Under the pieces are notes generated by a model that made no database searches, was not told the DNA's origin, and was given only the letters and a program-made list of their open reading frames with translations. The position numbers and the translations under genes were made by a program. Below, piece after piece: positions 18,431 through 30,603 of a DNA stretch of 64,000 nucleotides; the stretch's first letter is position 1, and each line of letters opens with the position of its first letter. This DNA comes from Piscicola geometra (Eukaryota > Annelida > Clitellata > Hirudinida > Piscicolidae). The stretch is taken from the NCBI GenBank assembly GCA_943735955.1, contig OX030955.1, forward strand, positions 6,931,269 to 6,995,268, given 5' to 3'.

Positions 18431-21400
18431 TGTGTGTGTGTGTATGTGTGTGTGTGTCTGTGTGTGTGTACCTCTAATAAATCGACCCTCTGGATCATTG
18501 CCGAAGATGCATTTAACTTTCCCATCACATGTGTGAATATTTTGGTAAAAAGTAAAAAAATAAGTTTGATATGAGATCCTAAACAGTCTATAATTTTTTT
18601 TCAACATAGTTTAAACTAAATTTAGATGTGTTCTCAGTAAGAAAATCTTTTCACTATTTCATTTACTGGAAGAAGTGCAGTAGCTGTTTTGGTAGCAAAT
18701 ATTCTCAAACAAGCTTTGCAAACGACATGCAGATACAGTCGTCCTAAGACGAATTTTAATAAGCTGAAGTTTAGAAAATGCTCTTTCTGCATCTTATGAA
18801 GTAACTGGCAGAGTCAGAGCAACATCGAGCATATAGTGCAACTCGGGCTGAAGGCTTGTGGTTCAAAAGAGTTCTTGCAGTTCGATACATGCATTAGGAT
18901 CAGACTGATCCGCACGTAAACTTGATGTGTTGATGTGATTTTGAGCTGTCTTTACACAGTTTCTGCATCCTTTCCATGAAGGTTGGATAATTCTAAAAAC
19001 TCGGGAGTTATTTTTTCTATCTGCGTTGTTCTATATATACTGTGTCATGGCTGGAAAAATTTACATATGATAAAGTTATCACTGTATGGTGGCTGTAAAG
19101 ATGAAGTAGCATAAAAATAAAGATCAAAGAAAAAGAAAGAAGAAAAAGATCATTAAGGAAGAGAGTTTAGAAATCTGGGGTGGGGAGATTGAAACAGAAA
19201 TAAATAAAAACAAAGAGGAGAATATAGAAGAGTTGATTAGAAAAGTAGCAAGAAGATTCGAAGTGGAGAAACCAAAACACCATCATATAGATTGGTGGGA
19301 CGTGGAAATGGAAGAAGCCGTAAAGAAAAAGAAAGAATGGAGTAGGGAGCATAGGCGAAGAGAAAAGCAACTTGGAAGAGGAGCAGCAAAGACGAAAGAA
19401 TACATGGGAAGATGGAATAAAAGAAAGAGAAATATGTTCAGAGAGTTGAATAAGTTTATGGGGAAAAGGGAAAAATAAGTGGAGGTAGAGGATTTGGTGG
19501 ATGAAGAGGGTGGTGTTTGGGAAGGAAAAGAGGAGATGGAAGAGTGCATACTCAATACATAGAGAAAGTTTCTAAACACGGAAGGAGAAGCCACGATGAA
19601 CAGCGAAAAATAAAGTAAAAAAATGGAGGATGAAGGAAGCATCAGTAAGAATGAATTTAAACGGGCACTGAAAAAACTTAAACTAAGAAAAGCAGCGGAT
19701 GAAGAGGAGGTAAGTGGGGAGTTGTTGAAGTCGTTGAAATGTAGAGGAAGAGAAGAGGTGAGGAATTGGTTTAATAAAATATTAGAAGAAGGGGAGGTAC
19801 CGAAAAGTTGGAGGTATAGTCGGATCGTCCTAATTCATAAAGGAGGTGAGAGACGGAAAATCAAAAATTATCGACCGGTAGCATTAGCAGCATTTTATGT
19901 AAGCTAATGATGTTCAGAGAGTTTGCTTGGAATCCAACAGTCCAGCAACCACATCACAAACGAGTCTCTCTACGCACAAGTCGGACAGGAGCGCATCAGC
20001 AAAATGATCAGAAAACGACAACTTGTGGTCATTGTTTTTGCATACCCAAAGTAGAGATTTTCATGGAAAGAAACATTGGTTTGCTTTGATAAAATAGTGA
20101 GAATATAAGTGGGTTTATGTTCATTAAGCTCTTTTCATGTGTATTTTTCACATTTCTCATTATTATTAAACATTAAACAAAATTCACTCATTTCAGATTA
20201 TTTTCATAACAAAATTCAATGATTTTTCTCACAAAGTTCACTAATTTCAGATTATTTTCTTAAATGTTTCAACAATGGCTTAATTTTACCGATTTAAATG
20301 GTTTTGTAGTTTAGAAAAGTAATTAATTTGGAATGCCAAATGTGTTGAAAACTTAATCTATTCAGAAATATAGAAAATCCGTTTGGGAGTTACTATTATT
20401 AGTTTTTAGATAAACATATACAGATATGTAACCATAAACAATAACAATCGAGTCTTATTTAAATGTAAACCTTTATCATAAAGTTTTCAAAAAGTTATAT
20501 CATAACATCATTATGTTAATTTATTTAAATTTTGACCTATAAATAGTTATAAAATAGTTATATAATAGTTATAATATCATAATATCATTATGTTAATTTA
20601 TTTTCATTTTAGCCTATAGCTTGTCCAGATATAAGATGAACACCATTATTTAATATATCAAAGTTTCTAACTAACTATTTAAATATTCCCCATAGCCATT
20701 ATGCCCATTGGAGCTTTTCCTGATTGAGATCGACAAGAACGAAAGAGGATGGAGTGGACATTTACGCATAGGACTCACACAAATCGACCCCAACGACCAA
20801 TTCGACATTCCGTTGTACGCCCTGCCTGACCTAGCAAACATCAGCCCGAAGAAGAGCTGGATTTTTGCAGTCACCGCAATGCACAACCGCTTCGGGGACA
20901 ACAGCACCGTGAACTCAAGTGCCCAGTCATCGCAGGGTGAGGGGGGAGATGCAGGAGGGCAGACGACTGATGTCTCGAAGGCTGCGGCTGCTGCTGGAGG
21001 GAGTCCTTCCCTGATGGGAGATGGAGACTTCCTTTACACCTACCAGGTCTGTGTGCCTTCAGAGGAACCTTGTATAAAAAACTTTTATTAAAATAAGTCC
21101 CAAAAATGGATTATTAAATCCAGTCGCACCTTCGCCATCACTCCTTCCACTCACCAGGGCTGCATCTCAAAGAAACTGCTGCGCAACCTGCCCAAACAGA
21201 AGGCATCCTCATCGAGTCAGGACTGGATGACTGACGACGACGACGACGACTTTTTCCAGGCGGAAATGCACGAGACGAACGAGCAGTTCTCCGGCAACAA
21301 CAACATCTTGCCGACCGACGTGGGCTCGCGCATCGGCATCATGTACACGGTGAAGGGGGACCTTGCAGAGATGCACTTCATCCTGAATGGGGAGGACGTG

Positions 21401-21967
21401 GGAGCCTGGGCGAAAGACATTCCGTACAGGGACTTGCCTTTGAGGGCGGTTGTTGATGTGTACGGCACCACAAAGCAGGTCAAGATCATCCATCTTTCTT
21501 GTGGTATGTGGTCTCTGTGTGTTTGATTCTATATAGGTGTTTGTGTGTGCATTGGAAGGGTGATTGGTGCATGAAAAGATAGAGCAGAGAGCCAGGCAGA
21601 CATAGCTATTGTAGGAGGGATGTATAGAAAGATCAAGCAATACCAGTGACAACTTGCCGGTACTGAAGCCTATCGTACCGTCTAAGAGAATAAACTTTTC
21701 ACTGAGGCTTAAATAATTTTTTCCGTGCCCTTCTTCATTGTAAATACTAAAACTTTTACAGCCATCATTCATGCCATTCCCGCAACAACGACATATTCAC
21801 ACAACCCACCTCTCACAGTAACCACACCACAACCACACACACCGACAGTTTCGACGCTACAGAGCGCTTGCAGACGCTGCATAAGACGCCACTTGAAGGC
21901 GAGCCACATCGCCCACCTGCCCATCCCCCTGCCCCTCAAGGACTTCCTGCGCTTCCAAGTCAACTGA
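16053..21967 (+). CDS. NEURL2: Neuralized-like protein 2 (NEURL2/OZZ), complete
   Basis: Four phase-consistent exons: 16053-16166, 20696-21046, 21158-21503 and 21762-21967, giving 338 residues (human about 285). Exon 1 starts [20 protein letters not shown] and ends [10 protein letters not shown], the opening of the neuralized (NHR) domain. Exon 2 continues [20 protein letters not shown] and [20 protein letters not shown]. Exon 3 has [20 protein letters not shown] and [13 protein letters not shown]. Exon 4 ends with a SOCS-box-like stretch, [20 protein letters not shown] then [10 protein letters not shown]. In vertebrates NEURL2 is the substrate-binding part of a cullin-5/elongin ubiquitin ligase (muscle beta-catenin is one substrate). 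Extra length comes from Gly/Ser- and Asp-rich insertions inside NHR (about residues 90-185) and a Thr/Pro-rich linker before the SOCS box. Intron 1 holds a 4.3-kb transposon; without it the intron would be about 200 bp. Confidence 0.93.
16505..16615. repeat. 16-bp tandem repeat
   Basis: About six copies of TTAACCGATTCACCCC with small variants, inside the NEURL2 intron element. Confidence 0.85.
16855..17660. repeat. AT-rich satellite, 18-19-bp unit
   Basis: Over 40 copies of ATAAAATAAATAGATAATT. A sequence gradient is visible: TAGATAATT units in the first half, AGAGATAATT units in the second, suggesting local expansion of successive variants. It belongs to the inverted-repeat element. Confidence 0.9.
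18262..18472. repeat. (ATC)n and (TG)n microsatellites
   Basis: A short CAT/CAC tract (18262-18333) is followed by more than 50 TG units with a few TA interruptions (to about 18472). Confidence 0.9.
18655..18990 (-). mobile_element. hAT/ZMYM-type transposase C-terminal fossil
   Basis: Minus-strand translation gives [11 protein letters not shown], a stop, then [20 protein letters not shown]. This matches the well-known dimerisation segment of hAT-family and zf-MYM transposase-derived proteins (ALTLPV..AERSFSKLK.IK..LRSTM). It is stop-interrupted and truncated. It sits inside the NEURL2-intron element. Confidence 0.7.
19130..19905 (+). mobile_element. Truncated non-LTR retrotransposon fragment
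   Basis: Plus-strand frames 19233-19478 ([20 protein letters not shown], the linker after the endonuclease) and 19623-19907 ([20 protein letters not shown] then KNYRPVAL, the start of the reverse transcriptase). It breaks off after the first reverse-transcriptase block. It belongs to a different family from the LINE at 13750. It lies inside the NEURL2-intron element. Confidence 0.75.
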
Positions 21968-23034
21968 CCTCCACTGCCACTTCCATCATTAGTTAATTAG
22001 TAAAACATCGTTACCACCATCATCATCATGGTCGTTACTGTCATCATTATCATGATCATCACTATCATCATCATCCTCTTTACCGCAATCATTATCGTAA
22101 TATTAAATTAGATGATATTTTCAGTTTATATTTTTGATGTTAGTGCAAACAGAATTTTTTATGTTTTCAATGTTACTGCATAGAAATGAACTAATTTAAG
22201 GATCAAACTGTTGTAGATGTATCCTAACTAAGCATTTATTATGTAATTATCCAACAATTACTATTATTTATTTTGCTATATATAATGGTACCACACATAG
22301 AAACAAACACACAAGAGACATACTTTTGAGCATACGTCATACAAAATACCCGCCATCTGACGCTCCCCACTGCTAACGCCTTACAATTTCACTGACGAAT
22401 CACTCTTTAAATGTACACTACGCATACAAACACTTGTAGAACTCTGCCGATGCCAATGCATTTATTAGCCATGCATGCATGTGGCATGCCGTTTAAATGT
22501 AGGTGAGGCGTGGAGGGGATTGTACCCACACTGCTTGGAGAATGTTTAATTTTGTTGTCAATGAATTCATTTGACTAACAAATGTCTTCACATTCATTCG
22601 TTCAACAAAGTTAAACAACCACTCAAAAAAACTAAAAGACGAGTCATGGTGCATTTATAGCCAGGCTAGAGTAGTATGAGTTTAAATAAAAATATAATTT
22701 AAATACTAATTTAGATATATGCAGAAAGAACGTACTGAAAGTAACTGCAAAAGGAAAGAGAAAGTCAAATATTATGCAATGCATTCAAGGTAACATACTT
22801 ATAAATAGGTGAACATGCAAGTAAGGCATGGTGTGGTAAGGCAAGAAAAGTGCGGAAGATAATGAGCTCATGATTATGCATAAGAATGGGCGTGGCAATG
22901 AAAAAAAGAAAAATGCGTATGCATGAGTTACAATGTAACCTAGTTACATATAAAATAAGAGAGGTAGTGTTGCGATGCATCACACAGGTCAAACTCATGA
23001 GAAAAACAGAAAAAACATAACACGATTGAATAAA
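21968..23034. other. Intergenic, between two convergent genes
   Basis: Carries a short ATC array (22010-22080) and AT-rich sequence. NEURL2 (plus) and the low-complexity gene (minus) converge here, so both 3' UTRs are expected. No gene seen. Confidence 0.55.
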
Positions 23035-23886
23035 TTAAATCTGCAAATAAAAGGTGCCACGTTGCTTAGAAAAAGTTACATGATCATTTATGTCGTTAAA
23101 ATTGATATTATTATTATGGTTATTGTTGTTGTTATTGTTATTGGTGTTATTCATAAAAGATGCTGGAGACGTGATGCAGGGTTGGAAGTCATGATAGTGA
23201 TGCTGCAGCTGCACGGCGGACTCCTGATTATGGTTATGATGGTTATGATGATGATGATGATGCATGGATTGGTTGTGAGAAGAGTGTGTGAGGTTTGTTT
23301 GTGGGTAGTTGAAGATGTCAAAATCTTGTTTGAACGAGTGTTGTTGTGCTCGTTGTTGTAGAACGAACTGTTGTTGTTGTTGTTGTGGTGGTGGGTTGCA
23401 TGCATAGGAAAGCTCTGTGAATGATTCGTTGAATGAAACTAAGTCAACGTATTGTTGCCTTTGCTGTTGTGGTAATTGCTGTTGTTGCAGTGAAAGTTGT
23501 AGTGGTTGCGACAGTGGTAGTTGTAGTAGTTGATTTTGCGACAGTAGTTGTTGTGGTTGCGATAGTTTTAGTTGTGGTTGTTGCGATAATGATAGTGGTA
23601 AGAAATGTTGTTGAGTCAACAGATCATCTTCGTGTGGCGGAAGAGGGTCAGACAACTTTGAGACCCAATTAGTATCATTGCCTTGTAAGGAAAGCAGCAA
23701 GGAGCTAAATGAACCAATATGTGACGAGGTAGGAGGAGTTTGCATATGCAAATGAGACAGCGATGACCCTGATTGGCCAGAGTTAGTTTCACAGTGATCT
23801 TCAAAAGTAATATCTTCATTATTATTGTTAATTGTATTCGTTTCAGTAGAAGAAGGATCAGTAGTAATAGTATAAGAAATAGCAGC

Positions 23887-23974
<88 letters not shown>

Positions 23975-24807
23975 TAAGTGGCGGCAGTACTTGCAGTGTG
24001 GCAGTAGCCAGTAAAATTAACAAGATCATTGGTATTACTGCAAGTTTCATTGATGGGAGTGCTTGAGAGAGTAGTAGTAGTAGTAGCTGTAAAAGTAATA
24101 CTAGAAGTAGAAGCAGCAGTAGTAGTAGTAGTATTATTAGTAGTAGAAGAAGAAGCGGTAGTAGTAGTAGTAGTGGTAGTAGTGGTAGTAGTAGTAGGAG
24201 CAGTAGTAGTAGTAATAGTAGAAGCAGTAGTAGAAATAGTTGTAGTAATAGAAGCGGTAGTAGTAGTAGAATCATCTGTAATAAAGCTGGTATCATTACA
24301 ATTAGTGGCAATAGTATCAGTATGAGTATTATCATTAGTAGCAGTAGTTCCACTACACGTAGTACCAGCAGCAGCCATAGTAGTAGTAGTAGTGGTAGTA
24401 CTGGTAGCAGTACTACTAGTGGTACTACTAATAGTACCAGTGGTATAACTAACAGAAGTATTAGTAGCAGTACCAGTATTACTAGCAGAAGTATCAGTAG
24501 CAGTACCAGTATTAATAATACTAGCAGTAATAGAAGTACCAGCAGCAGCAGTAGTAGTATCATTGGTAGTAGTAGTAGCAGTAATAGCATTAGTAGCATT
24601 ACTGGTAGTACTATCAGTAGCAGTAGTAGTAGTAGTAGTAGAAGAAGCAGCAGCAGTGAAATCATTAGCAGTAGAGAAGGCCACAGGTGCAGTAGTTGCA
24701 CTCTTGGAATTGTTTCCCTCACTGATTGCCTTGCTTGAAATGACATCATTACTTAATAAACTATTATTATTATTATTATTAGTAGTAGTAGTAGTAGTAG
24801 TAGTAGC

Positions 24808-24845
<38 letters not shown>

Positions 24846-25015
24846 CAGTAGTAGTAGTAGTAGTAGTAGCAGTAGTAGTAATAGTAGTAGTAGTAGCAGC
24901 AGTAGTAGTAGTGGTAGCAGCAGTAGTAGTAGTAGCAGCAGTAGTAGTGGTAGCAGTAGTAGTAGTAGCAGCAGTAGTAGTGGTAGTAGTAGTAGTAGTA
25001 GCAGCAGTAGTAGTG

Positions 25016-25108
<93 letters not shown>

Positions 25109-26699
25109 TTGTTATTATTATTAGTTTTAATGGGTGAAAAAACGTTGTAATCTGAAATGATGTTGTTAATTGCGGGTAGAGTGCTGCCTGTAGAAGTGTC
25201 ATTGTTGTTGCTGAACGAAGTGTTGACTTTGTATTTGTTTACTGGGGTGTTTTTGTTGTTGGATAAAGTGTTGATGTTGCTCTTTTTGTTAATGTTGAAT
25301 GAAGTGTTGATGTTGTTGTTAAATGAAGTGTTGATTTTGCTGATGCTGTTGACTGGGGTGATGTTGCTGTTGGTTGGAGTGTTGATGTTGCTGTTGGTTG
25401 GAGTGTTGATGTTGTAAAAAGGAGTGTTGATGTTGTAAGAAGGAGGGTTGATGTGGTGGTTTTTCGATAAAGTGTTGTTGTTGTTGTTGGCGACTGGAGT
25501 GTTGTTGATTTGATTGAATGGGATGTTGTTGGTTGAAGTGTTGATGTTGTTGTCTTTCAGAGTGTCGCTTAGGAACTCTATGAGTTTGTGTTGACTCAGC
25601 TTGCCACTGTTATAGCCATTGCTATCATTGAAACTATTATTATCATTATTATTAATATTATTATTATTAGAAGTAGTAGTAGTAGTATTCAGCGGTAATA
25701 TATAGTGAGGTTGTTGTACAAGTTGGTTTGTTGTTGCGTTGTTTTGTTGTTGTTGTTGTTGCATCAAGTGTTGTATAAGATACAACAACTGTGGTGTTTG
25801 GAGAACTATCGCAGGTTGTTGGTGTGAATTGTGTTGTTGTGGATGTTGTTGTTGTGGATGTTGTTGTGGATGTTGTTGTTGTGGATGTTGTTGTTGTGGA
25901 TGTTGTTGTTGTGGATGTTGTTGTTGTGGATGTTGTTGTTGTGGATGTTGTTGCTGTGGATTTTGTTGTTGTGGATGTTGTTGTTGTGGATGCTGTTGTT
26001 GTTGTGAATTTTGAAGCTGATGAAGTTGATTTTGTTGCGGATGATAAAAATTTGGAATGTATGAGTGTTGTGGTAAAAGTTGAGGTTGCTGTTGTTGTGG
26101 TAGTTGAAGTTGTTGCTGTTGTTTTAGTTGATGATGTTGTTGTAGTAGAAGTTGGGGTTGTTGTGGTAATAGCAGTTCTTGTTGTTTTGGTTTTTTTTGT
26201 AGTTGTTGGTGTGGTGAAGATATCGTAAATGATGATGGATGCAGAAATGGCTTTGGTGATTGTTGTACATCTTGTTGTGGAAGGTGTTTATGAATGATTT
26301 GCTCATGTTGTTGTAGTAATTTCTGTGGTTGTAGCAAAAGAAGTTGTTGTAGATTTGGTTGTTGTTGTAGTAGTTGTTGTTGTTGTGAGTGTTGTAACTT
26401 TTGTTGCAGTTGTTGTTGTTGTTCATTGAGAACGTGATTTTCTTGCAATGGTAGTGGTTCGTCTAGGCCACAATAATGCCGGCATTGACATTTATTAGTT
26501 GATGTTGTAGGTGTTGTAAAAGTTAATTTTTTTGTTGTTGTAGTTGCTGAAAGTGTTGCTGTTGTTTTAGGGGTTTTAACTGCTGTAGTTGGTAGTTTAA
26601 GAAGTGTAGTTGTTAGTCTAGAAGGTGTTGTTGTTGCTATTGATGAAAGTGTTATAGAAGGTATTTTAACAATGCTAGTATTATTATTATTAGTAATAT

Positions 26700-26753
<54 letters not shown>

Positions 26754-26754
26754 C

Positions 26755-26816
<62 letters not shown>

Positions 26817-27306
26817 CAGAGGTAGTTATAGTTGATGATGGTGGGAAAAAGTGTGATGATGATGGTAGTTTCAACGAAGAGAATTTAAATAGTGATGACG
26901 ATGATGATGATGAGAATGATGATGATGATGATGATGAAGGCAGTTTTGTCAAGTTATTTTGCCCATTTCTGTAGGCCGAAAAGCTGGAAGCTGATGATGA
27001 CGATGATGATGATGATGATGACGATGATGATGAGAACGAAAATGAAAATGATGCTGATTTTGATGAAGATGAAAATAATGATGATGATGATGATGTTGAT
27101 GCTGATGAAGAAGATGGAATGTTGGATAAAGACTCAAAAGAAAGAAAGGAATCTTTTGGAAGCTCAAAAAATGATTCATGATTATGAATATTAATGTTTA
27201 GGCTGTTATTAAAATTTCTGTTATGAGTGGTGGTGGTGATGATACTATCATCATCAGCACAACTTCTGTTTCCTTGCAAATCCTTCAACATGCTGGATAT
27301 AAGTCT
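23035..27306 (-). CDS. Large low-complexity exon, poly-Gln/Thr/Asn protein
   Basis: One uninterrupted minus-strand frame of 1423 codons follows a strong acceptor (CTTCCACCACATCAG) at 27307. It starts RLISSMLKDLQGNRSCADDD and is Ser-rich, then has Gln-rich blocks with HPQQQ repeats, a long Thr run (about 24760-25110) and non-repeat islands such as LLYLIQHLMQQQQQQN, DTNWVSKLSDPLPPHEDDLL and YVDLVSFNESFTELSYACNP. The islands support real coding. Entry is phase 0, the same as the exon at 28398, so it could be an alternative last exon of the AT-hook gene upstream or a gene of its own using the ATG at 27291. The stop at 23035 follows a short Asn-rich tail; a donor at CAT before GTAACT near 23073 is also possible. 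Some Thr stretches may be unspliced intron. Function unknown. Confidence 0.55.
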
Positions 27307-27546
27307 CTGATGTGGTGGAAGGATGGAAGGATGGAGGTAGCCATTATTGAGATTTTGAAACTAATGAGGCAATTATAAGTCATGTAGAAATTATTACCAA
27401 AATTATAATTTTTTATTAGCAATATTTTAATAATTTGATAATAATAACGTTTTAAATTAACTTTTTAATTATATAAAATTAGTTTTAAAAAATATTATAA
27501 TTATTTTTATAACAATCAATAAAAACGTATTGTTAACAAATTATAA

Positions 27547-28723
27547 TCAAACCCTTTTCTTGATGAATGGTTCCAGACAACCCACCACCACAGCGGCCTC
27601 CCCACCAACTCCACAACTGGCACCTGCTTCAGAGCCCCCGGTGCCTGATGCACTCAAATAATCATCATCATGAGCACCACCATTAAGTACCAATGAGTCA
27701 TTAGTATTAGTAGTAGTAGTATAAGGGTTACCAGCAGTAGGGGTTTCAGAAGTACTGGTAGTAGTATAGGTATTAGTATTAAAAGTAGTAGTAGTATTAG
27801 TAGTAGTATAAGTATTAATATTAAAAGTAGTAGGAGTATTAGTAGTAGTATTAGTAGGAGTATTAGTAATAGTTTTGGTGCGTGGTCTTCCTCTTTTTCT
27901 TTTCATGAGGCCATCACCCAAATCCTTATTATTACTTTTATTATCACTCTTGTTATTATTATTATTATGGCTAATATTTTTTTCTAAACTATTATTTTGA
28001 TAGATATTATTGAAAACATTATTATTATTATTAATATTTGCATTATTATTATTAATATTTGCATTATTATTATTAATATTTGCATTATTATTATTAATAT
28101 TTGCATTATTATTATTAATATTTGCATTATTATTATTAATATTTACATTTTTAATTTTCCTGGGCCTTCCTCTGCCACGCTTGACTGGACTGGAGAAGAG
28201 CGAAGTGGTGTCTACTGAGTGATCATCATCATCACCACCATCATCTTTATTATTATTCTTATTATTGTCTTTATCATTGTTTACTTTTTCCCTTACGTCA
28301 TTATTATAATTGTTATTATTATAATTATTAGGGTTGTTGTTGTTGTTGAGATGGGTAGTGGGTGGGTCTTTCAGCATGTCAAGGACGCTATCCTTGTGCT
28401 GAGGAGGTTGTTGTTGGTAATGATGATGATGGTGCTGATGATAATAATAGTGATGATAATGATGGTGCTGATGACGATGGTAAAGATATTCTTCTTAATC
28501 TTGAGGCGACTAATGAGAGAAGTAAATGAAAACACTGAAAAAAATTCACCGATATTATATATATATATATATACAAAAAGTTAATATGATAAAAGTACCT
28601 GGAGGTAGAAGTGGTGTGCCAGCTTGAAGATGGCCACATCGCCTGCACTGATGCTCGGGAACAAGTAGGAGGTGGGAGCAACTGTAGCAGGGTGGCTATG
28701 TATTGTTACTATTGCTGTATTTA

Positions 28724-28807
<84 letters not shown>

Positions 28808-28820
28808 CACTTCTACTACT

Positions 28821-28897
<77 letters not shown>

Positions 28898-29598
28898 TAC
28901 TACTAATAATAATTTAATTGAATATGTAAGGAAGAACCAACACTTGATATAGCATCCAACTAATTCAGTATTCCTTCTTCTTCTATGCACAACTTTCACT
29001 CCATCCATTGGGTGTGATGATGATGATGATGAGGATGATGCTGGTTTAAAGGGTAATGATGATGATGGTTTAGAGGGTGATGATGATGATGATGATGATG
29101 ATGATACACCTGTCTTGTCATCAAGTGTCTTAAATGTTGAATTGCCAGAGGTTTTCACAGGGCTTCTTGCCACTGTAACCACGGGCAACTTGAATAGAAA
29201 ATCGTCATCATCATCATCATCATTGTCGTCATCACTATGAAGGTGGTGATGATGATAATGATCACCGACAGCATCACAACTGCATCTTTTTCTTATTTTT
29301 ATTCTTTTGGACCTCAGACTGCTGTGGTGGTTGCTGTTGTTTCTAAAAGGGGTGTTGCGATTCCAATGGTGAAATTTCAGCTTATTATTGTTATTGTTAT
29401 TGTTTTTATTTCCCGCCTTATTGTTTTTGTCCTTCTTATCACTCAATCTTGGTCTTCCTCTTTTTCTGACAACACCTTCTACACTCCTTCTTTTGTCTTC
29501 CATTCCTTTATCTCTCTCCTCCTTCATGCATTCATTCTCATGATTGCTGTTATTTTCATTATTTTTATTAATGAAACTACTTGTAGTATTTTTAGAAA

Positions 29599-29652
<54 letters not shown>

Positions 29653-30589
29653 CATCAATTGCTTTAGTCTTTTTATGAAACTCTCTTATGTAATTGGTTG
29701 CATTTGTTGTTGCTGTAACCCCACTAGTGTTGGTAGTAGTAGTAGTAATAGTAGTAGCAGCAACAGTAGTAAGAGAAGCAGAAGTAGTAGTCATCGTCAT
29801 AGAAGTAGTAGTAGTAGAAGCTAAAGTAGTACTTGAAGCAGTAATTGTACTAATTCTGGTTGCATTAGCAAAAGTACTAATATGATCTCTAGCAAAAATA
29901 GGCTTGTTGTTGTTTTTGGTAACAACACTATTAAACTTGTTGTTGTAGAAGACAATGGCTGGTGAGGTGAAGTTGTTGATGTTGTTGTTGCTCTTTAGAA
30001 CATTTTTGTTGTTGATGTGGTCATGAAGTGATGGTGATTTGAAGTTGTTGTTGAGTGATGATGATGATGATGTTAAAAAAGGTCTTGATAATAAAGATGA
30101 TGATGTCAGAGGTTTTGATAATGATGCTTGACCAACAGGTCGTCTGTTGAGAAGTCGTTTGCGTTGTTTGAAGTGCTGAGGTTTGAGAGGGGAGTCTCGC
30201 GATGGACTAAACAAGTATTGGTCGGATGGGTGTGTGTGCGTGCGTTGGGGAGTGCTTGGTGGTGGTGCATTGGGTGCTTGGGAAGTGGATGAATGACTTG
30301 AAAACTGATTTTTGCCTTGGTTTATAGAATGAGATTTATTGAAGTTTTTTGTATTATTGTGTTTTCCTGCATTGGTGCTTTTTGCCTTGAGTATTTCTTG
30401 TTCATGCTGTGACCCATTTGGAGGTAGGTGGACAGTAGATCTGTGGTTGCTTTGATCTTCCTTGTTGTCGTCTGCTTCCTCAAAACCACTGGTTCTTGAA
30501 TGTTTGGTCTGGCTGTTACTTGAATTATTCTTAAGAATTTTTGTTACTTTGATGATGGTCGAAGCAGCGTTCAAGGGTGAAAAATCCAT
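27547..30589 (-). CDS. AT-hook, low-complexity nuclear protein, unrecognised family
   Basis: Three phase-consistent minus-strand exons: 30589-29110, 28681-28599 and 28398-27547, giving 804 residues. The ATG at 30589 opens MDFSPLNAASTIIKVTKILK. Exon 1 is Ser/Thr/Asn-rich and carries an AT-hook (VRKRGRPRLSDKK, about residues 374-386). Exon 2 is the only non-repetitive block: SYLFPSISAGDVAIFKLAHH then FYLQ, continuing HKDSVLDMLKD in exon 3. Exon 3 has two more hooks (KRGRGRPRK near 595 and KRKRGRPRT near 690), a heptad ANINNNN repeat and an acidic patch. AT-hooks bind the minor groove of AT-rich DNA, so a chromatin role is inferred. The exon 1 donor (AAGACAG before GTGTAT) avoids the Ser-rich and poly-Val sequence that an unspliced reading would give. 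A GTAAGT lies just upstream of the ATG and leaves some doubt about the start. Confidence 0.65.
28733..28908. repeat. (CTA)n array in intron
   Basis: About 55 CTA/CTN units lie between exons 1 and 2 of the AT-hook gene. Confidence 0.9.
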
Positions 30590-30603
30590 GATTCAAATAT
30601 TTA

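Larger units (their letters stand above)
16318..20644. mobile_element. 4.3-kb inverted-repeat transposon with 9-bp target duplication
   Basis: The first 76 bp (16318-16393, starting GGTGTTCATCTTATATCTGG) are repeated inverted at 20569-20644 with one clear mismatch (GATGTT against GATATT). ATTATTTAA stands directly outside both ends (16309-16317 and 20645-20653), a perfect 9-bp target-site duplication. The length suits Merlin- or Mutator-like elements. The interior holds an AT-rich satellite, a (TG)n array, a hAT-type fossil and a LINE fragment, with no intact transposase, so it is non-autonomous or decayed. Confidence 0.88.

Noticed and set aside
23616..25202. Long Leu/Val/Ile/Ser frames on both strands (up to 377 codons)
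   Set aside because: They are shadow readings of the TAG/ACT triplet arrays in the low-complexity exon.
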